In this document: positions 24,339-36,191 of the stretch, one piece after another
Numbering within the stretch: position 1 is the first letter of the stretch
Layout of the letters: the number at the start of each line of letters is the position of its first letter
Notes under the pieces: model-generated
Databases searched by the model: none
What the model was told of the DNA's origin: nothing
Seen by the model: the letters and a program-made list of their open reading frames with translations, nothing else
Position numbers and translations under genes: made by a program
NCBI RefSeq assembly: GCF_022829685.1
Contig: NZ_JAKSYE010000036.1
Location: 1 to 47,986, forward strand
DNA: 47,986 nucleotides
Direction of reading: 5' to 3'
DNA from: Methylobacterium sp. E-045
GTDB taxonomy: Bacteria > Pseudomonadota > Alphaproteobacteria > Rhizobiales > Beijerinckiaceae

Positions 24339-25378
24339 GCCGGAAACGCGCGGTTGAGCAACTCGTAGTTCACGTGCGGCGCGAAGGCGGACGGAACCCC
24401 GCCGCGCTTGATCTCGCCGGACTGCGCCAGGAAGTCGGCGGTGTCACCCAGTGCCTTCAAGAGCGGCGTGACCGCTCCTGTTCCGCCACGGCCCCAGTAA
24501 TCCGGTCCTAATTGCTCTGCGAACGTCGGATAGGACAGGCCGGCAAGTGTATCCCGCACGGCCTCGAAAGGAGCGCCGAAATCCTGCGCCAGGATCCGCG
24601 ACACGCCCTCGGGATCTGCCTTGTAGCGGTCGACCTGGGCCTGCACCGTCCGCAGCCAGGTCACCACGGTATCGGGGTAGCGTTGCGCGAACTCCGTGCG
24701 CACGATCGCCGAGTTCCAGAAGAAGAAGCCGTGGGGCTGAAGATCCTTGGACACCACCAGTTGCCGGGCGCCCGAGCCGATCAGCTCGGCCCAGAAGGGA
24801 CCGTTGATATAGGTGCCATCGATGTCGCCCCGCCTCCAGGCCGCGATCGTCTCGGGCTGGTTGAGCGGCAGACGTCTGATCTTCGCTGGATCGAGGTTGT
24901 TGACCTTGATGACGGCTTCGAGTGCGAAGGCCATGGTGGAGGACGGCGCCACGGCGATGCGCTTGCCTTCCAGCTGCTTCGGCTCCGTGATCTCTGGCCG
25001 GACCACGAGGCGCTCGCTCGTCGCCACGATCTCTGGCGATCCCAGGATCTGGATAGGCAGATTGCGGGAGATGCCCGCCACGATCGGCGTGCTGCCGAAG
25101 ATGGCGAAGTCGATTTGGCCGGCCGCCAGCAGTTGAAGTGCCGGCCCGCCGGCCGGAAATTGTACCCACTCGACACGGGTCCCGAGGGCGGCGTCGAAGG
25201 CGCCGTCGTGCTTGCCGATCACCCAGGCCCGCGGCGCCGTGAGGTAGCCGATGCGTACCACGTCAGGCTTTGCGCCCTGCTGCGCCCAGGCCCGGCCAGC
25301 GAGTGCGGCGGTCCCGAAAGCGGCCGCGCCGAGGGCCAGCAGGTGCCGGCGGGAAAAAGGTGGAGGATCGACTGTCAT
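24335..25378 (-). CDS. ABC transporter substrate-binding protein, SsuA-like with Tat-type signal (transporter D)
   Basis: A 347-residue binding protein. The N-terminus FSRRHLLALGAAAFGTAALAG is a probable twin-arginine signal with cleavage after RAWA. Family blocks: VRIGYLTAPRAWVIGKHDGAF, QLLAAGQIDFAIFGSTPIV, QLEGKRIAVAPSSTMAFALE, WRRGDIDGTYINGPFWAELI. These fit the taurine/alkanesulfonate/nitrate class. It is first in its operon. The conserved 29-base element at 25523-25551 lies about 145 bases upstream and may control it together with groESL on the other side. Confidence 0.87.
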   Translation of the reverse strand: MTVDPPPFSRRHLLALGAAAFGTAALAGRAWAQQGAKPDVVRIGYLTAPRAWVIGKHDGAFDAALGTRVEWVQFPAGGPALQLLAAGQIDFAIFGSTPIVAGISRNLPIQILGSPEIVATSERLVVRPEITEPKQLEGKRIAVAPSSTMAFALEAVIKVNNLDPAKIRRLPLNQPETIAAWRRGDIDGTYINGPFWAELIGSGARQLVVSKDLQPHGFFFWNSAIVRTEFAQRYPDTVVTWLRTVQAQVDRYKADPEGVSRILAQDFGAPFEAVRDTLAGLSYPTFAEQLGPDYWGRGGTGAVTPLLKALGDTADFLAQSGEIKRGGVPSAFAPHVNYELLNRAFPA

Positions 25379-25522
25379 GGGAGCCCGTGATGTGATTCAG
25401 CCATGGTGCCCGAAGCCTTGACCTTCGAAGTCTTGGCTTTGCTCGGCACCGAAACCCCGGCGTCCTGGAGGAGAAGACGGCGATGCACCTTGCCGGACGA
25501 GTGTGGCGATGCAGCCGTATTC

Positions 25523-25551
25523 GTCAATCAAAATGTTCTTTTTAAAGAACG
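25523..25551 (-). promoter_or_regulatory. Operator-like element and -35 region of the transporter D operon
   Basis: On the plus strand this reads GTCAATCAAAA followed by TGTTCTTTTTAAAGAACG. The right part is a near-perfect palindrome (GTTCTTT / AAAGAAC). On the minus strand the palindrome is followed by TTGAC, a good -35 start facing the binding-protein gene at 25378. A second copy, inverted, stands at 25845-25873 and matches at 26 of 29 positions. Such a palindrome touching the -35 edge suggests an activator or repressor site. The regulator is unknown. Confidence 0.55.
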
Positions 25552-25844
25552 TTTGGATGTAGAAACACCTTCACTTGAACTGGCCTTGCAGCAGGATTTC
25601 GTTCCAACCAGGGACTGCCGGTAAAGTGGCGGTCACGATCGTGGCGGTACATCAAGCCCGCCCGCCCGCACGTGTGCTTTGCTCGCCAAAACTTCATCCA
25701 AGCATCATCGCGACTAAGAATTCGCCCGGCATTCGGATCGCACAACACAGGGGCGGAGACCGCAACGCAGACAGAGCCACCTGGGCCTCTGGCACATTCT
25801 TCCCAGAAGATCAGAGTTCGCCATAGTTCACATCCTCACAGTGT

Positions 25845-25873
25845 CGTTCTGTAAAAAGAACAATTTCATTGAC
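25845..25873 (+). promoter_or_regulatory. Operator-like element and -35 region upstream of groESL
   Basis: The plus strand reads CGTTCTGTAAAAAGAACA followed by ATTTCATTGAC. This is the inverted copy of the element at 25523-25551: the 18-base core differs at one position, and the flanking 11 bases differ at two. The closing TTGAC lies in the -35 position for transcription towards groES, about 95 bases before its ATG. No clean -10 was found. A CIRCE heat-shock element is not convincing here, so this site may replace normal HrcA control. Confidence 0.55.
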
Positions 25874-25968
25874 TGGAGGAACGGCACTCTGCACTCTCTG
25901 AGGGCTCGGCCGTCGCCCATTGCGACCGTCGAACAGTCCACGACCTTTCAGACGGAGCTTCAAGTCCG

Positions 25969-26259
25969 ATGGCCTTTCGACCCCTGCACGATCGCGTGCT
26001 GCTGCGCCGCCTCGAAGGTGAGGAGAAAACTAAGGGCGGCATCATCATCCCGGACACCGCCAAGGAGAAGCCGCAGGAGGGCGAGGTCGTCGCCGTCGGC
26101 CCCGGCGCCCGCGACGAGGCCGGCCGTATCAATGCCCTCGACGTGAAAGCGGGCGACCGGGTGCTGTTCGGCAAGTGGTCCGGCACCGAGATCAAGGTCG
26201 ACGGCCAGGATCTGCTGATCCTCAAGGAATCCGACATCCTCGGCGTGATCGGCGCCTGA
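25969..26259 (+). CDS. groS: Co-chaperonin GroES
   Basis: A 96-residue 10-kDa co-chaperonin that caps the GroEL cavity. It has the full pattern: [27 protein letters not shown] (read as adjoining blocks) with the mobile loop [41 protein letters not shown] and [18 protein letters not shown] lies about 11 bases before the ATG. groEL follows 36 bases later. Chaperonin genes next to catabolic transporters are often extra copies with special clients or regulation; whether another groESL exists cannot be seen here. Confidence 0.95.
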   Translation: MAFRPLHDRVLLRRLEGEEKTKGGIIIPDTAKEKPQEGEVVAVGPGARDEAGRINALDVKAGDRVLFGKWSGTEIKVDGQDLLILKESDILGVIGA

Positions 26260-27918
<1,659 letters not shown>

Positions 27919-27971
27919 TCGTCTCCGGCGAGGGGCCGGCTATGCGGTCTCTCGCCGCCTCGGCAAACGGA

Positions 27972-27990
27972 TGGCCGATTGACTCGGCCA
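27972..27990 (+). terminator. Hairpin downstream of groEL
   Basis: TGGCCGA, loop TTGAC, TCGGCCA forms a perfect 7-bp G/C-rich stem 54 bases after the groEL stop. No T run follows, so it may slow or process the transcript rather than end it. Confidence 0.35.
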
Positions 27991-28103
27991 GCATCCTATC
28001 GGGGGCGCCTTCTTCGCGAATGAGGAAGGCAACGCCCCTTAGAGAAGACAGACTACCGGTCGCAAAGGCGTTTTTCTGCCACGTCCTTCAATGAGGTGGG
28101 TTT

Positions 28104-28376
28104 ATGGCTGTTTCGCAGGAGTTTCGCCGTCAGCTCGAAGGGTACAGCCTCACTACCGCCGAGGTGCTGTACCATCTTCCCGATCACCCCCATCTGCTGC
28201 AGGTCTTCGTCTGGCAGCAGCACGACATCTTCCCGCTGTTTCCTGAACTCAAACGCTTCCTGGCTTTCTGGCAGGAAACGCTGGATGGACCGCTCCATTC
28301 GGTCAGGGTGATGCACAGTCGTCTGATCAAACCGGCCGAGTTGAAGACGATTTCGGGCGAATTCAACCTCCACTAA
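28104..28376 (+). CDS. usg: Usg-family protein
   Basis: A 90-residue cytoplasmic protein of the alphaproteobacterial Usg family (COG5425), recognised by GYSLTTAEVLYHLPDHP, VFVWQQHDIFPLFPELKRFL, FWQETLDGPLHSVRVMHS and SRLIKPAEL. Its biochemical role is unknown; in other species it is often encoded next to trpF, but no trp gene is nearby. It has a ribosome site (GAGGTGGGTTT before ATG). It follows groEL by 185 bases and may be a separate transcription unit. Confidence 0.8.
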   Translation: MAVSQEFRRQLEGYSLTTAEVLYHLPDHPHLLQVFVWQQHDIFPLFPELKRFLAFWQETLDGPLHSVRVMHSRLIKPAELKTISGEFNLH

Positions 28377-28637
28377 GCTTACCTTGGACCGAGCACCCAC
28401 GACGTCGGAGAGGCCGTGCACCTCGTCCGCCGAAGGAGCGAGGCTGTCCTTTGGGCCGGGGCGGAGACAATCGCGGCGCGGCTCGTGATCGGGCAGGTGA
28501 CGTGGCGTCTGGGCTGATCCATGACGGACGATCCGCAATGATGGCGCCCCGCGCCTGTTAGAGCCGCACCCGTTCGGTTTGCAACCGCGACGGCGCGGGC
28601 ATGAACGACCAGACATGTGCCGCTTCTGTCGCTCAGC
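28377..28637. other. Convergent gap between usg and the peptide-transporter operon
   Basis: About 260 bases between the stops of usg (plus strand) and the DppF-like ATPase (minus strand). No gene and no convincing terminator were seen. Confidence 0.4.
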
Positions 28638-29595
28638 TCAGGCGAGATGGCAGGCCACCTGATGCCTTGCTTCTGCGGTTGGGCGGAGTGCTGGCGGCTC
28701 GGAGCGGCAGCGTTCGACCGCGATCGGGCAGCGGGGATGGAAGTTGCAGCCCGCCGAAGGGGCGTAGTGACTCGGCAATTCGTCGGGTTGCCCGGAACCC
28801 CTCTCGATCCTGTGCCGCCTGCGCTCCTGTGACGGTACAGCCGCGAGGAGCCTGCGGGTGTAGGGATGGGTCGGCGCGCGCCACAGCGCCTCGCGGGACG
28901 CGATCTCGACGATCCGGCCGAGATACATCACGGCGACCCGATCGGAGACGTACTCGACCACGGAGAGGTCGTGGCTGATGAACAGGAGAGCGACACCGCG
29001 CTCCACCTGGCAATCGTGCAGCAGGTTCAGGATCTGCGCCTGGACCGAAACGTCGAGGGCCGAGACCGGCTCGTCGCAGACGACAAGGTCGGGTTCCAAT
29101 GCCAGAGCGCGCGCGATGCCGATGCGCTGGCGCTGACCGCCCGAGAAGGCATGCGGATAGCGCCCGGCGGCATCGGCGGGCAGGCCGACATCTGCCAGCA
29201 GCCGCGCCACCCGCGCCCGACGCTCGGCGGCCGAGCCGCGCCCGTGGATGCGCAGCGGCTCCTCGATCAGCCTGCCGACAGTCCAGCGCGGGTCCAGCGC
29301 CGCTCCGCTGTCCTGGAACACCATCTGGAGGCGGGCTCGCTCCCTCCTCAAGTTGCGGGCGGACAATCCGACGAGGTCGCGCCCGCCGAGGCGGATCGCT
29401 CCTCGGGTCGGGTCCACGAGGCGGAGGATGGCACGGCCAAGGGTGGATTTGCCACAACCCGATTCGCCGACGAGGCCGAGGGTCTCGCCAGAGTAGATCT
29501 CGAACGAAACGCCATCCACCGCCCGTACCGTACCGCGGCCGGTCCGATAATGAATCGCGAGGTCGTCGACGACCAGCAACGGGGGGCCGTCAACC

Positions 29596-30614
<1,019 letters not shown>

Positions 30615-30618
<4 letters not shown>

Positions 30619-31487
30619 CGGGCCGCCCGCTTCAGGTCGAGGGCATCGTTGAGGCCGTCGCCCAGGAGATTGAGGCCGAGGACGGCGGCCACGATGGCGA
30701 GGCCAGGCACGGCGGCCACGAACCAGTCGGTGCGGATCACCTCGCGGCCGGCCCCGACCATGCCGCCCCAGCTGACGACGTTGGGATCGCCGAGACCGAG
30801 GAAGGCGAGGCTCGACTCAGCCAGGATCGCGTTCGCCACAAGGATCGAGGCGGAGACGATCACCGGTGCCAGCACGTTGGGCAGGATGTGGAGCCCGATG
30901 ATGCGCGCATCCGAGGCGCCGATGACGATGGAGGACTGGACGAGCTCGCCATCCCGCAGGCGCAAGACCTCCGCGCGCACCAGACGGGCGAGCGCCGGCC
31001 AGCCGGTGAGCCCGATCGCCAGCACGATGGTCGAAATGGAGGGCTGCAGCACCGCCACGATGGCGAGAGTGAACAGGAAGGGCGGGATGGTCTGGAACAG
31101 CTCGGTGAGCCGCATCAGGGCAGCTTCAATGCGCCCCCCGTAATACCCTGCCACCGCACCGATCCCGACGCCGATGACGAGGGCCACGAGGGTGGCGACG
31201 GCGCCGATCAGGAGCGAGATCCGGGCCCCGTGAGCGATGCCGGCGGCGAGATCGCGGCCGAGCATGTCGGTTCCTAGGGGAAAGTCCGGATCGGCGCCGG
31301 GCCATTGCAGGGGAGCGCCCACCATGTCGAGCGGATCGCCCGGATAGAGGACCGGCGCGGCGAGGCCCGACCCAGCAACGAGGCCGAGAAGAATGAGGCC
31401 GACAAGCGCCGACGGGCGTTGCACCAGGCGGGCGAGTAGCCCGGCCGGATTCCGCCGCGACGCGGCCAGGGGAAGGGCAGACGCCAT
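30615..31487 (-). CDS. Oligopeptide/dipeptide ABC transporter permease, DppC/OppC type
   Basis: A 290-residue membrane protein with an N-terminal helix (LVGLILLGLVAGSGLAAPVL), a periplasmic loop ending in the family block FPLGTDMLGRDLAAGIAHGAR, further helices, and the EAA-type motif around VIGASDARIIGLHILPNVLAP. The FPLGTDxxGRD motif is diagnostic of DppC/OppC. It starts 4 bases after the DppB-like permease. Confidence 0.9.
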
Positions 31488-31491
31488 CGGC

Positions 31492-32478
31492 TTAGGACCG
31501 GGTGGTGCGCGGGTCGAGCACCCCGTAGAGCAGGTCGACCGCTAGGTTGGCGAGGACGACCACCACCGAGCTGCAGAGCAGGATGCCGAGCAGTAGGTTG
31601 AGATCACGCTGGAACAGGGCCTCGAAGGCCAGGCGCCCGAGGCCCGGCCAGGCGAAGACCGTCTCCACCAGAACGGCGCCGCCCAGGATCGAACCGAGCT
31701 GTAGCCCAAGCTGTGTCACCACCGGCAGGAGCGCGTTGCGCAGAACGTGGCGGCGGGCGATCCGGTGCGGCCGCACGCCCTTGGCCACCGCCGTGCGCAC
31801 GTAATCCTGCCTGTAGGCCTCCAGCATCGCGGCGCGGGTCAGGCGGGTGTAGACCGCGAGGTAGTACAGGCCGAGCGTGAGGGCCGGGAGCAGGAGATGC
31901 CGTGCAACGTCGGCCGCGTAGCCAAGCCCGGTAAGGCCGGCCTCCACCTGCGCCATGCCGCCCACCGGCAGCCAGTCGAGCCAGACCGAGAACACCACGA
32001 TCAGCATCACCCCGATCCAGAACACCGGCGTGGCGTAGAATAGGAGCGCAAGGATCGAGATCGCAGTGTCGAGGGGGCGGCCCGCGTGGCGCGCGGCGGC
32101 AAAGCCCAACGCTCCGCCAACGAGAACGGCAAATCCGATGCTGGTGCCCATCAGGAGCAGCGTCGGCCCGACCCGCTGGAGGATCAGGGTCGCGACGGGC
32201 AGGCCCTGTCGGAAGGAGAAACCGAGATCGAGGGTGACCACGTTGGCGAGGTATCTGGCGAATTGTACGGCCATCGGCTGATCGAGGCCGAACTGCGCGC
32301 GGAGCGCGGCGATGTATTCGGGCGTGGCCGAGCCGGCTTCCCCGGCCAGGACCTGGACGGCGTCGCCGGGCGCCAGATGCAGCAGGCAGAAGTTGATGAC
32401 GGCGATGCCGACCACCACCGACGCCATCTGGAAGAGGCGCCGGCCGAGGGTGCCCAGTTTCGCCGTCGACCCGCTCAT
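31492..32478 (-). CDS. Oligopeptide/dipeptide ABC transporter permease, DppB/OppB type
   Basis: A 328-residue permease. An N-terminal helix is followed by the family loop LHLAPGDAVQVLAGEAGS, LRAQFGLDQPMAVQFARYL and LGFSFRQGLPVATLI, then the membrane core with DYVRTAVAKGVRPHRIARRH (coupling loop) and a late VETVFAWPGLGRLAFEA. The start at 32478 has GAGCGGG just upstream and lies 7 bases after the binding-protein stop. A further ATG at 32496 would overlap that gene and lacks a ribosome site. Confidence 0.9.
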   Translation of the reverse strand: MSGSTAKLGTLGRRLFQMASVVVGIAVINFCLLHLAPGDAVQVLAGEAGSATPEYIAALRAQFGLDQPMAVQFARYLANVVTLDLGFSFRQGLPVATLILQRVGPTLLLMGTSIGFAVLVGGALGFAAARHAGRPLDTAISILALLFYATPVFWIGVMLIVVFSVWLDWLPVGGMAQVEAGLTGLGYAADVARHLLLPALTLGLYYLAVYTRLTRAAMLEAYRQDYVRTAVAKGVRPHRIARRHVLRNALLPVVTQLGLQLGSILGGAVLVETVFAWPGLGRLAFEALFQRDLNLLLGILLCSSVVVVLANLAVDLLYGVLDPRTTRS

Positions 32479-32485
32479 CGCCCGC

Positions 32486-34105
32486 TCAATTGGCATTGGC
32501 GCGCGATTGCCCCGGTACCGGCCCGTCGAAGCGGAAGTCGCGCAGGGTGCCGTAGACCTGATCGCCCCGGGCGTCGTGGCGCAGGTTGGACGCCTCGACG
32601 GTGAAGAACTTAAGTTCCAGCAGTGGCAGGGTCGGTAGGTCCTCCAGCACGATCTGCTGGAAGCGCCGGAACAGGTCGCGGCGCTTGCCCGCCTCCGCCT
32701 CGCCCTGGACCGCTGCGATCAGCCCGTCGACCTCCGGGTTGCGGTAACCCGAGCCGTTCGTCCATGGAATGTTCTTGCCGATCGAAGCCGACCAATAGGC
32801 CCGGGTGACGCCGACCTGCGGATCCGAGAAGGCGGCGAACCAGGTGATCGCGATGGCGAAATCGCGATCCCCGTAGATGCGGCGCGTATAGCTCGGCGTG
32901 TCCTGGCTCCGGATATTCGCTTCGACGCCGACGCGGCGCAGGGAGGCTTTCAAGAATTCGGCCGTTCGTTTGAAATCGTCGCCATAGGGAATGTAGTCGA
33001 TGTCGAGACTGAAGCGCGTCGCGTTCGCATCGCGCTTAAACCCGGCCTCGTCGAGGAGCGCCTCGGCCCGTTTTGGGTCGAACGGATGGGCCGGAACGTC
33101 CTTGGCGTGGAAATCCGTGAGCGTCGAAGGCACCGGGCTTGTCGCCGGCTGGCCGAAGCCGAACCAGACGACCTTGGCCAGAGCTGCACGATCGATCGCC
33201 AGGGCCAGGGCGCGGCGCACCCGCACGTCCTTGAGGGGGCCGCGCTCGACGTTGAAATCAGCAAACAGCCACGGCGAAAGCCATTCGTAGCCGGTGGTCG
33301 CGACGCGGAGGTTCGGCAGCGCGCCGAGGCGGGCGGCGTCTCGCAGGGGCACAGGGCTCAAGGGTGCGTATTGCGCCTCGCCCTTCTCCAGCGCCGCAGC
33401 GCGGGCGGCGGCATCCGGCAGGACACGGAAGACGACCTTGTCCAGATACGGCTTGCCCTGATCCCAGTAGCTCGGGTTGCGCTCCAGGACGATGTGGTTG
33501 CCGCGGTTCCATTCCTTGAAGACGAAGGGGCCCGTGCCGACTGGCTTGTTGTTGTAAGGGTTCGAGAGCACGTCCGTGCCCTCATACAGGTGTTTGGGAA
33601 GCACCTGCGCGCCGTTGCTGTTGAGGGACGACAAGATCGCCGGCGAGGGCTGGCTGAGGCGCAGGATCACCGTGAGCGGATCCGGTGTCTCGACGGTCGT
33701 CACCTTGCCGAAGGTGATCTGGTTGCGCGGATGGATCTTTGTCCAGACGTTCTCCAGGGTCCACTTGACGTCCGCCGCCGTGAAGGGCTTGCCGTCATGC
33801 CAAGTCACGCCGGAGCGCAGGTGCAGGGTCAGGCTGAGCCCGTCGGGTGCTGTCTCCCAGGCGGTGGCGAGAGCGGGAATCGGCTTGAGATCGCGGTCGT
33901 AATCCACGAGCCCGTCGAAGATCGTCCCACTCACCACGCCGGTCGGGGCGGCGGAACTGACTGCCGCGGTCAGGATCACCGGCTCCGGCTGCACGATCGC
34001 CGTCAAGGTCCCGCCGTTCCGCTCGGGCTCGGCGCATGCCGGGCCCACCGTGAGTGCGAGCGCAAGCATCACACCTGCGATGCCTCGAACAGACCCTGAT
34101 ACCAT
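32486..34105 (-). CDS. Extracellular solute-binding protein, family 5 (Dpp/Opp type)
   Basis: A 539-residue periplasmic binding protein and the first gene of the operon. The start at 34105 gives a Sec signal (VMLALALTVGPACA) and has GGGAG upstream; a longer frame reaches 34165 without signal character. Family blocks: GVVSGTIFDGLVDYDRDLKPIPALATAWE (as adjoining parts), LTLHLRSGVTWHDGKPFTAADVKWTLENV, NKPVGTGPFVFKEWNRGNHIVLERNPSYWD and VRRALALAIDRAALAKVVWFG. These are hallmarks of SBP_bac_5. The ligand (peptide, opine or similar) is not readable from the sequence. Confidence 0.9.
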   Translation of the reverse strand: MVSGSVRGIAGVMLALALTVGPACAEPERNGGTLTAIVQPEPVILTAAVSSAAPTGVVSGTIFDGLVDYDRDLKPIPALATAWETAPDGLSLTLHLRSGVTWHDGKPFTAADVKWTLENVWTKIHPRNQITFGKVTTVETPDPLTVILRLSQPSPAILSSLNSNGAQVLPKHLYEGTDVLSNPYNNKPVGTGPFVFKEWNRGNHIVLERNPSYWDQGKPYLDKVVFRVLPDAAARAAALEKGEAQYAPLSPVPLRDAARLGALPNLRVATTGYEWLSPWLFADFNVERGPLKDVRVRRALALAIDRAALAKVVWFGFGQPATSPVPSTLTDFHAKDVPAHPFDPKRAEALLDEAGFKRDANATRFSLDIDYIPYGDDFKRTAEFLKASLRRVGVEANIRSQDTPSYTRRIYGDRDFAIAITWFAAFSDPQVGVTRAYWSASIGKNIPWTNGSGYRNPEVDGLIAAVQGEAEAGKRRDLFRRFQQIVLEDLPTLPLLELKFFTVEASNLRHDARGDQVYGTLRDFRFDGPVPGQSRANAN

Positions 34106-34770
34106 CCCGCCGCTCCCGTCGTACACGCCGAAGGCTAGGACAGCCGACCTGTCCCGCCACACCACGACGGCTGTGTATTGGATAATGGGACTGTCAGTAC
34201 CAGCATGATCCGTTCGGTTGAATTCTCTATTTTTTCTCGGTGAGAGATGATCGTTTTACCAGAGTCGGCAAGATCAGGATTTATATTCGCCGCATTCGAT
34301 GGCGGGCAATGCTCCTCGCGGATGTCAATCTAGCGGAGTGCCGAACGAATTCGCATTTGGCGGGTTACGCTGTTCTTGAAGGCGCTTTATCCCCGCACCG
34401 GATCGAGACTGCCGTGCTCAGGAGTGCGGCCGGGCCCATACTGCGTCGCGCACCGAGATGGCGCGGGAGATTAGGCCAAGGCGAGGGAAGCGTTGTCGCT
34501 TGCCGGTTCGCTCGTGGTCAAAATCTGAGGGATGATCCCCGCCTTGAGCGTCCGAGATGGGTGCCAACCAGACCTTAGCCTTTCGGCCGGAAGCGGGCGT
34601 TCCGCCTCCGACCAAACTTGTTCGTTAAGCCCACCTTTGTGCTCGCCGGAAGTGGGCGTTCTCCGTCCGGACGCCATGGAACGGTGTACGTGCGATGGCA
34701 TATCTCATGTTGAAGGGTGCGCAGAACTGCATCAGGAATTCTAAATTCCATCTGTATCCTCATAAATATT
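34106..34770. other. Long intergenic region with a 17-base direct repeat
   Basis: No gene is supported, although several short frames cross it. A 17-base sequence GCCGGAAGCGGGCGTTC at 34586-34602 recurs with one change (GCCGGAAGTGGGCGTTC) at 34645-34661, 59 bases apart in the same orientation. The region must carry the promoter of the Dpp-like operon (leading left from 34105) and the end of the TSUP gene (34771). The repeat could be a scattered repetitive element. Confidence 0.4.
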
Positions 34771-35529
34771 CTATAGCCAATAACGAATTCCATAGGTCAC
34801 AGACATCACAATTCCCGCAAGAATTACTGTCCAGCGAACCCACTCAGTCGGCAGAACCTTTACGAGATATCCGCCGAGAAATCCGCCAAACAACGCCCCT
34901 GCCAGCATGACGAGCGTTTCTGGCCAACTTACGGCGCCTTGAACGATAAAGATCGTTGTTGCTGCGACACTAACGGTGGTCGCGAGCAGGTTCTTGAGTA
35001 CCTTGACCGTGCGAATGTCTCGACTGCCACTGATTGACAGGAGTGCCGTCAGGATGACACCGAGCCCCGCACCGAAGAAGCCGCCGTAGATGGATGCCAA
35101 GCTGATCATCGCAGGGCCGGTCAGCGCGTCCTTGGGCCTAGGGCCGCGTTTCGCTCGGTGGGCCTGGATCGTTGGTGCAAACGCAAACAGGACTGTGGCG
35201 AACGCGATGAGCACCGGCACTGGGCCCGTGAACAGGGCTTCGGGAAGCCAGAGCAGGAGAAGCGCACCCGACGCGCCCCCGAGGAGGGATGCAGCAGTCA
35301 GCCAGCCGAGGCGGCGGTCAATCGGTGGCCATCGGCCAGGATCCGCAAGGAAGGCGATGAGATGACCTGGCATGATGGCCACGGCATTCGAGGCATTGGC
35401 GATTACGGGAGGCAAACCGACCTGGAGCATGGCCGGAAACGTGATGAGCGTTGCCCCGCCGGCTACCGCGTTGATCACACCGCCAGCCGCTCCAGCTGAC
35501 ATCAGAAATATCGCCGTCATCCAATCCAT
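34771..35529 (-). CDS. TSUP-family permease (TauE/SafE sulfite exporter-like)
   Basis: A 252-residue inner-membrane protein with about seven to eight helices. The N-terminal repeat GAAGGVINAVAGGATLITFPAML is the classic TSUP signature, with a matching second half ASIYGGFFGAGLGVILTALLS. Members export sulfite or other small anions left from organosulfonate breakdown. An excellent ribosome site (GGAGGTGCACG) precedes the ATG. It lies 65 bases after the AraC regulator gene on the same strand. In this region it may handle sulfite released by the monooxygenase pathways; this is inference. Confidence 0.85.
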   Translation of the reverse strand: MDWMTAIFLMSAGAAGGVINAVAGGATLITFPAMLQVGLPPVIANASNAVAIMPGHLIAFLADPGRWPPIDRRLGWLTAASLLGGASGALLLLWLPEALFTGPVPVLIAFATVLFAFAPTIQAHRAKRGPRPKDALTGPAMISLASIYGGFFGAGLGVILTALLSISGSRDIRTVKVLKNLLATTVSVAATTIFIVQGAVSWPETLVMLAGALFGGFLGGYLVKVLPTEWVRWTVILAGIVMSVTYGIRYWL

Positions 35530-35594
35530 CGTGCACCTCCAGCGTGAGCTGTGATGACTGCGAGGCGAGATGTCTGGAACGTTTGTGACTGCTC

Positions 35595-36191
35595 TCAGCC
35601 AAGCTGGTAGCGGGAGGGTGTGGTGCCGAAGGCACGCCTGAACCAGCGGCCGAGATGGCTCTGGTCGGCAAAATTTGTCGCCGCAGCCACCTCTGCGGGG
35701 GGCGTACCTGTCCGCAGCATCTGACGAGCACAGTTAAGCCGAAGCATGCGCCTGTACGCATGAGGTGGCATACCGTGACAGCGGGAGAAGCGGCGCGTGA
35801 AACCCTCTCGGGTCAAGCCGGACCGAACCGCGACGCAAGCGATTGTCGCGTCCTCGGCGAACGAAGGCATATCCGGGAAGAGTTCCCCCAGCGGCCTCGT
35901 CATACTCATCAGAGCTAAGGAATGCTCGGCAGGGACGTAGAGATTGAGGCACACGGTGTTCGGCGCGCAATCGATCGCTTGGTGCGGCACGCCAGCAGGC
36001 AGGACGCAAGAGCTTCGTGCCGGCACATCGATGTAGCAACCATTGACAAGGAACTGACGCCAACCTGTCAGAACGAAACTGATTTGCGCTTCTTCATGGA
36101 AATGTGGGACGAGGGCTTCGCTACAGCCAACAGGGCAAATCGCCAGCTCAACGTCTTGGCCAATGACCGCCCGCACGTAGCGCCATGACAT
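35595..36191 (-). CDS. AraC-family transcriptional regulator (short, cupin plus HTH)
   Basis: 198 residues. The N-terminal half is cupin-like with His-rich turns (LVPHFHEEAQISFVLTGW, SSCVLPAGVPHQAID). The C-terminal half has the two AraC helix-turn-helices: ATIACVAVRSGLTREGFTRRF and PPAEVAAATNFADQSHLGRWF with the closing FGTTPSRYQL. It is shorter than most AraC proteins (about 280), because little linker exists between the domains. GAGGGTGAGGATCC lies just before the ATG. It probably senses a small ligand and controls the TSUP gene downstream. Confidence 0.87.
   Translation of the reverse strand: MSWRYVRAVIGQDVELAICPVGCSEALVPHFHEEAQISFVLTGWRQFLVNGCYIDVPARSSCVLPAGVPHQAIDCAPNTVCLNLYVPAEHSLALMSMTRPLGELFPDMPSFAEDATIACVAVRSGLTREGFTRRFSRCHGMPPHAYRRMLRLNCARQMLRTGTPPAEVAAATNFADQSHLGRWFRRAFGTTPSRYQLG

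Noticed and set aside
25534..25551. Reading the GTTC/GAAC palindrome as a LexA (SOS) box
   Set aside because: Alphaproteobacterial LexA sites are direct repeats GTTC-N7-GTTC; here the halves are inverted with eight bases between, and neither flanking gene is an SOS gene.
25885..25915. A CIRCE-like heat-shock operator upstream of groES
   Set aside because: GGCACTC and GAGGGCT face each other, but the spacer is ten rather than nine bases and both halves differ from TTAGCACTC/GAGTGCTAA. Too weak to annotate.
34240..34578. A 112-residue plus-strand frame
   Set aside because: No ribosome site, no recognisable motif, Arg-rich composition typical of chance frames in G/C-rich DNA.
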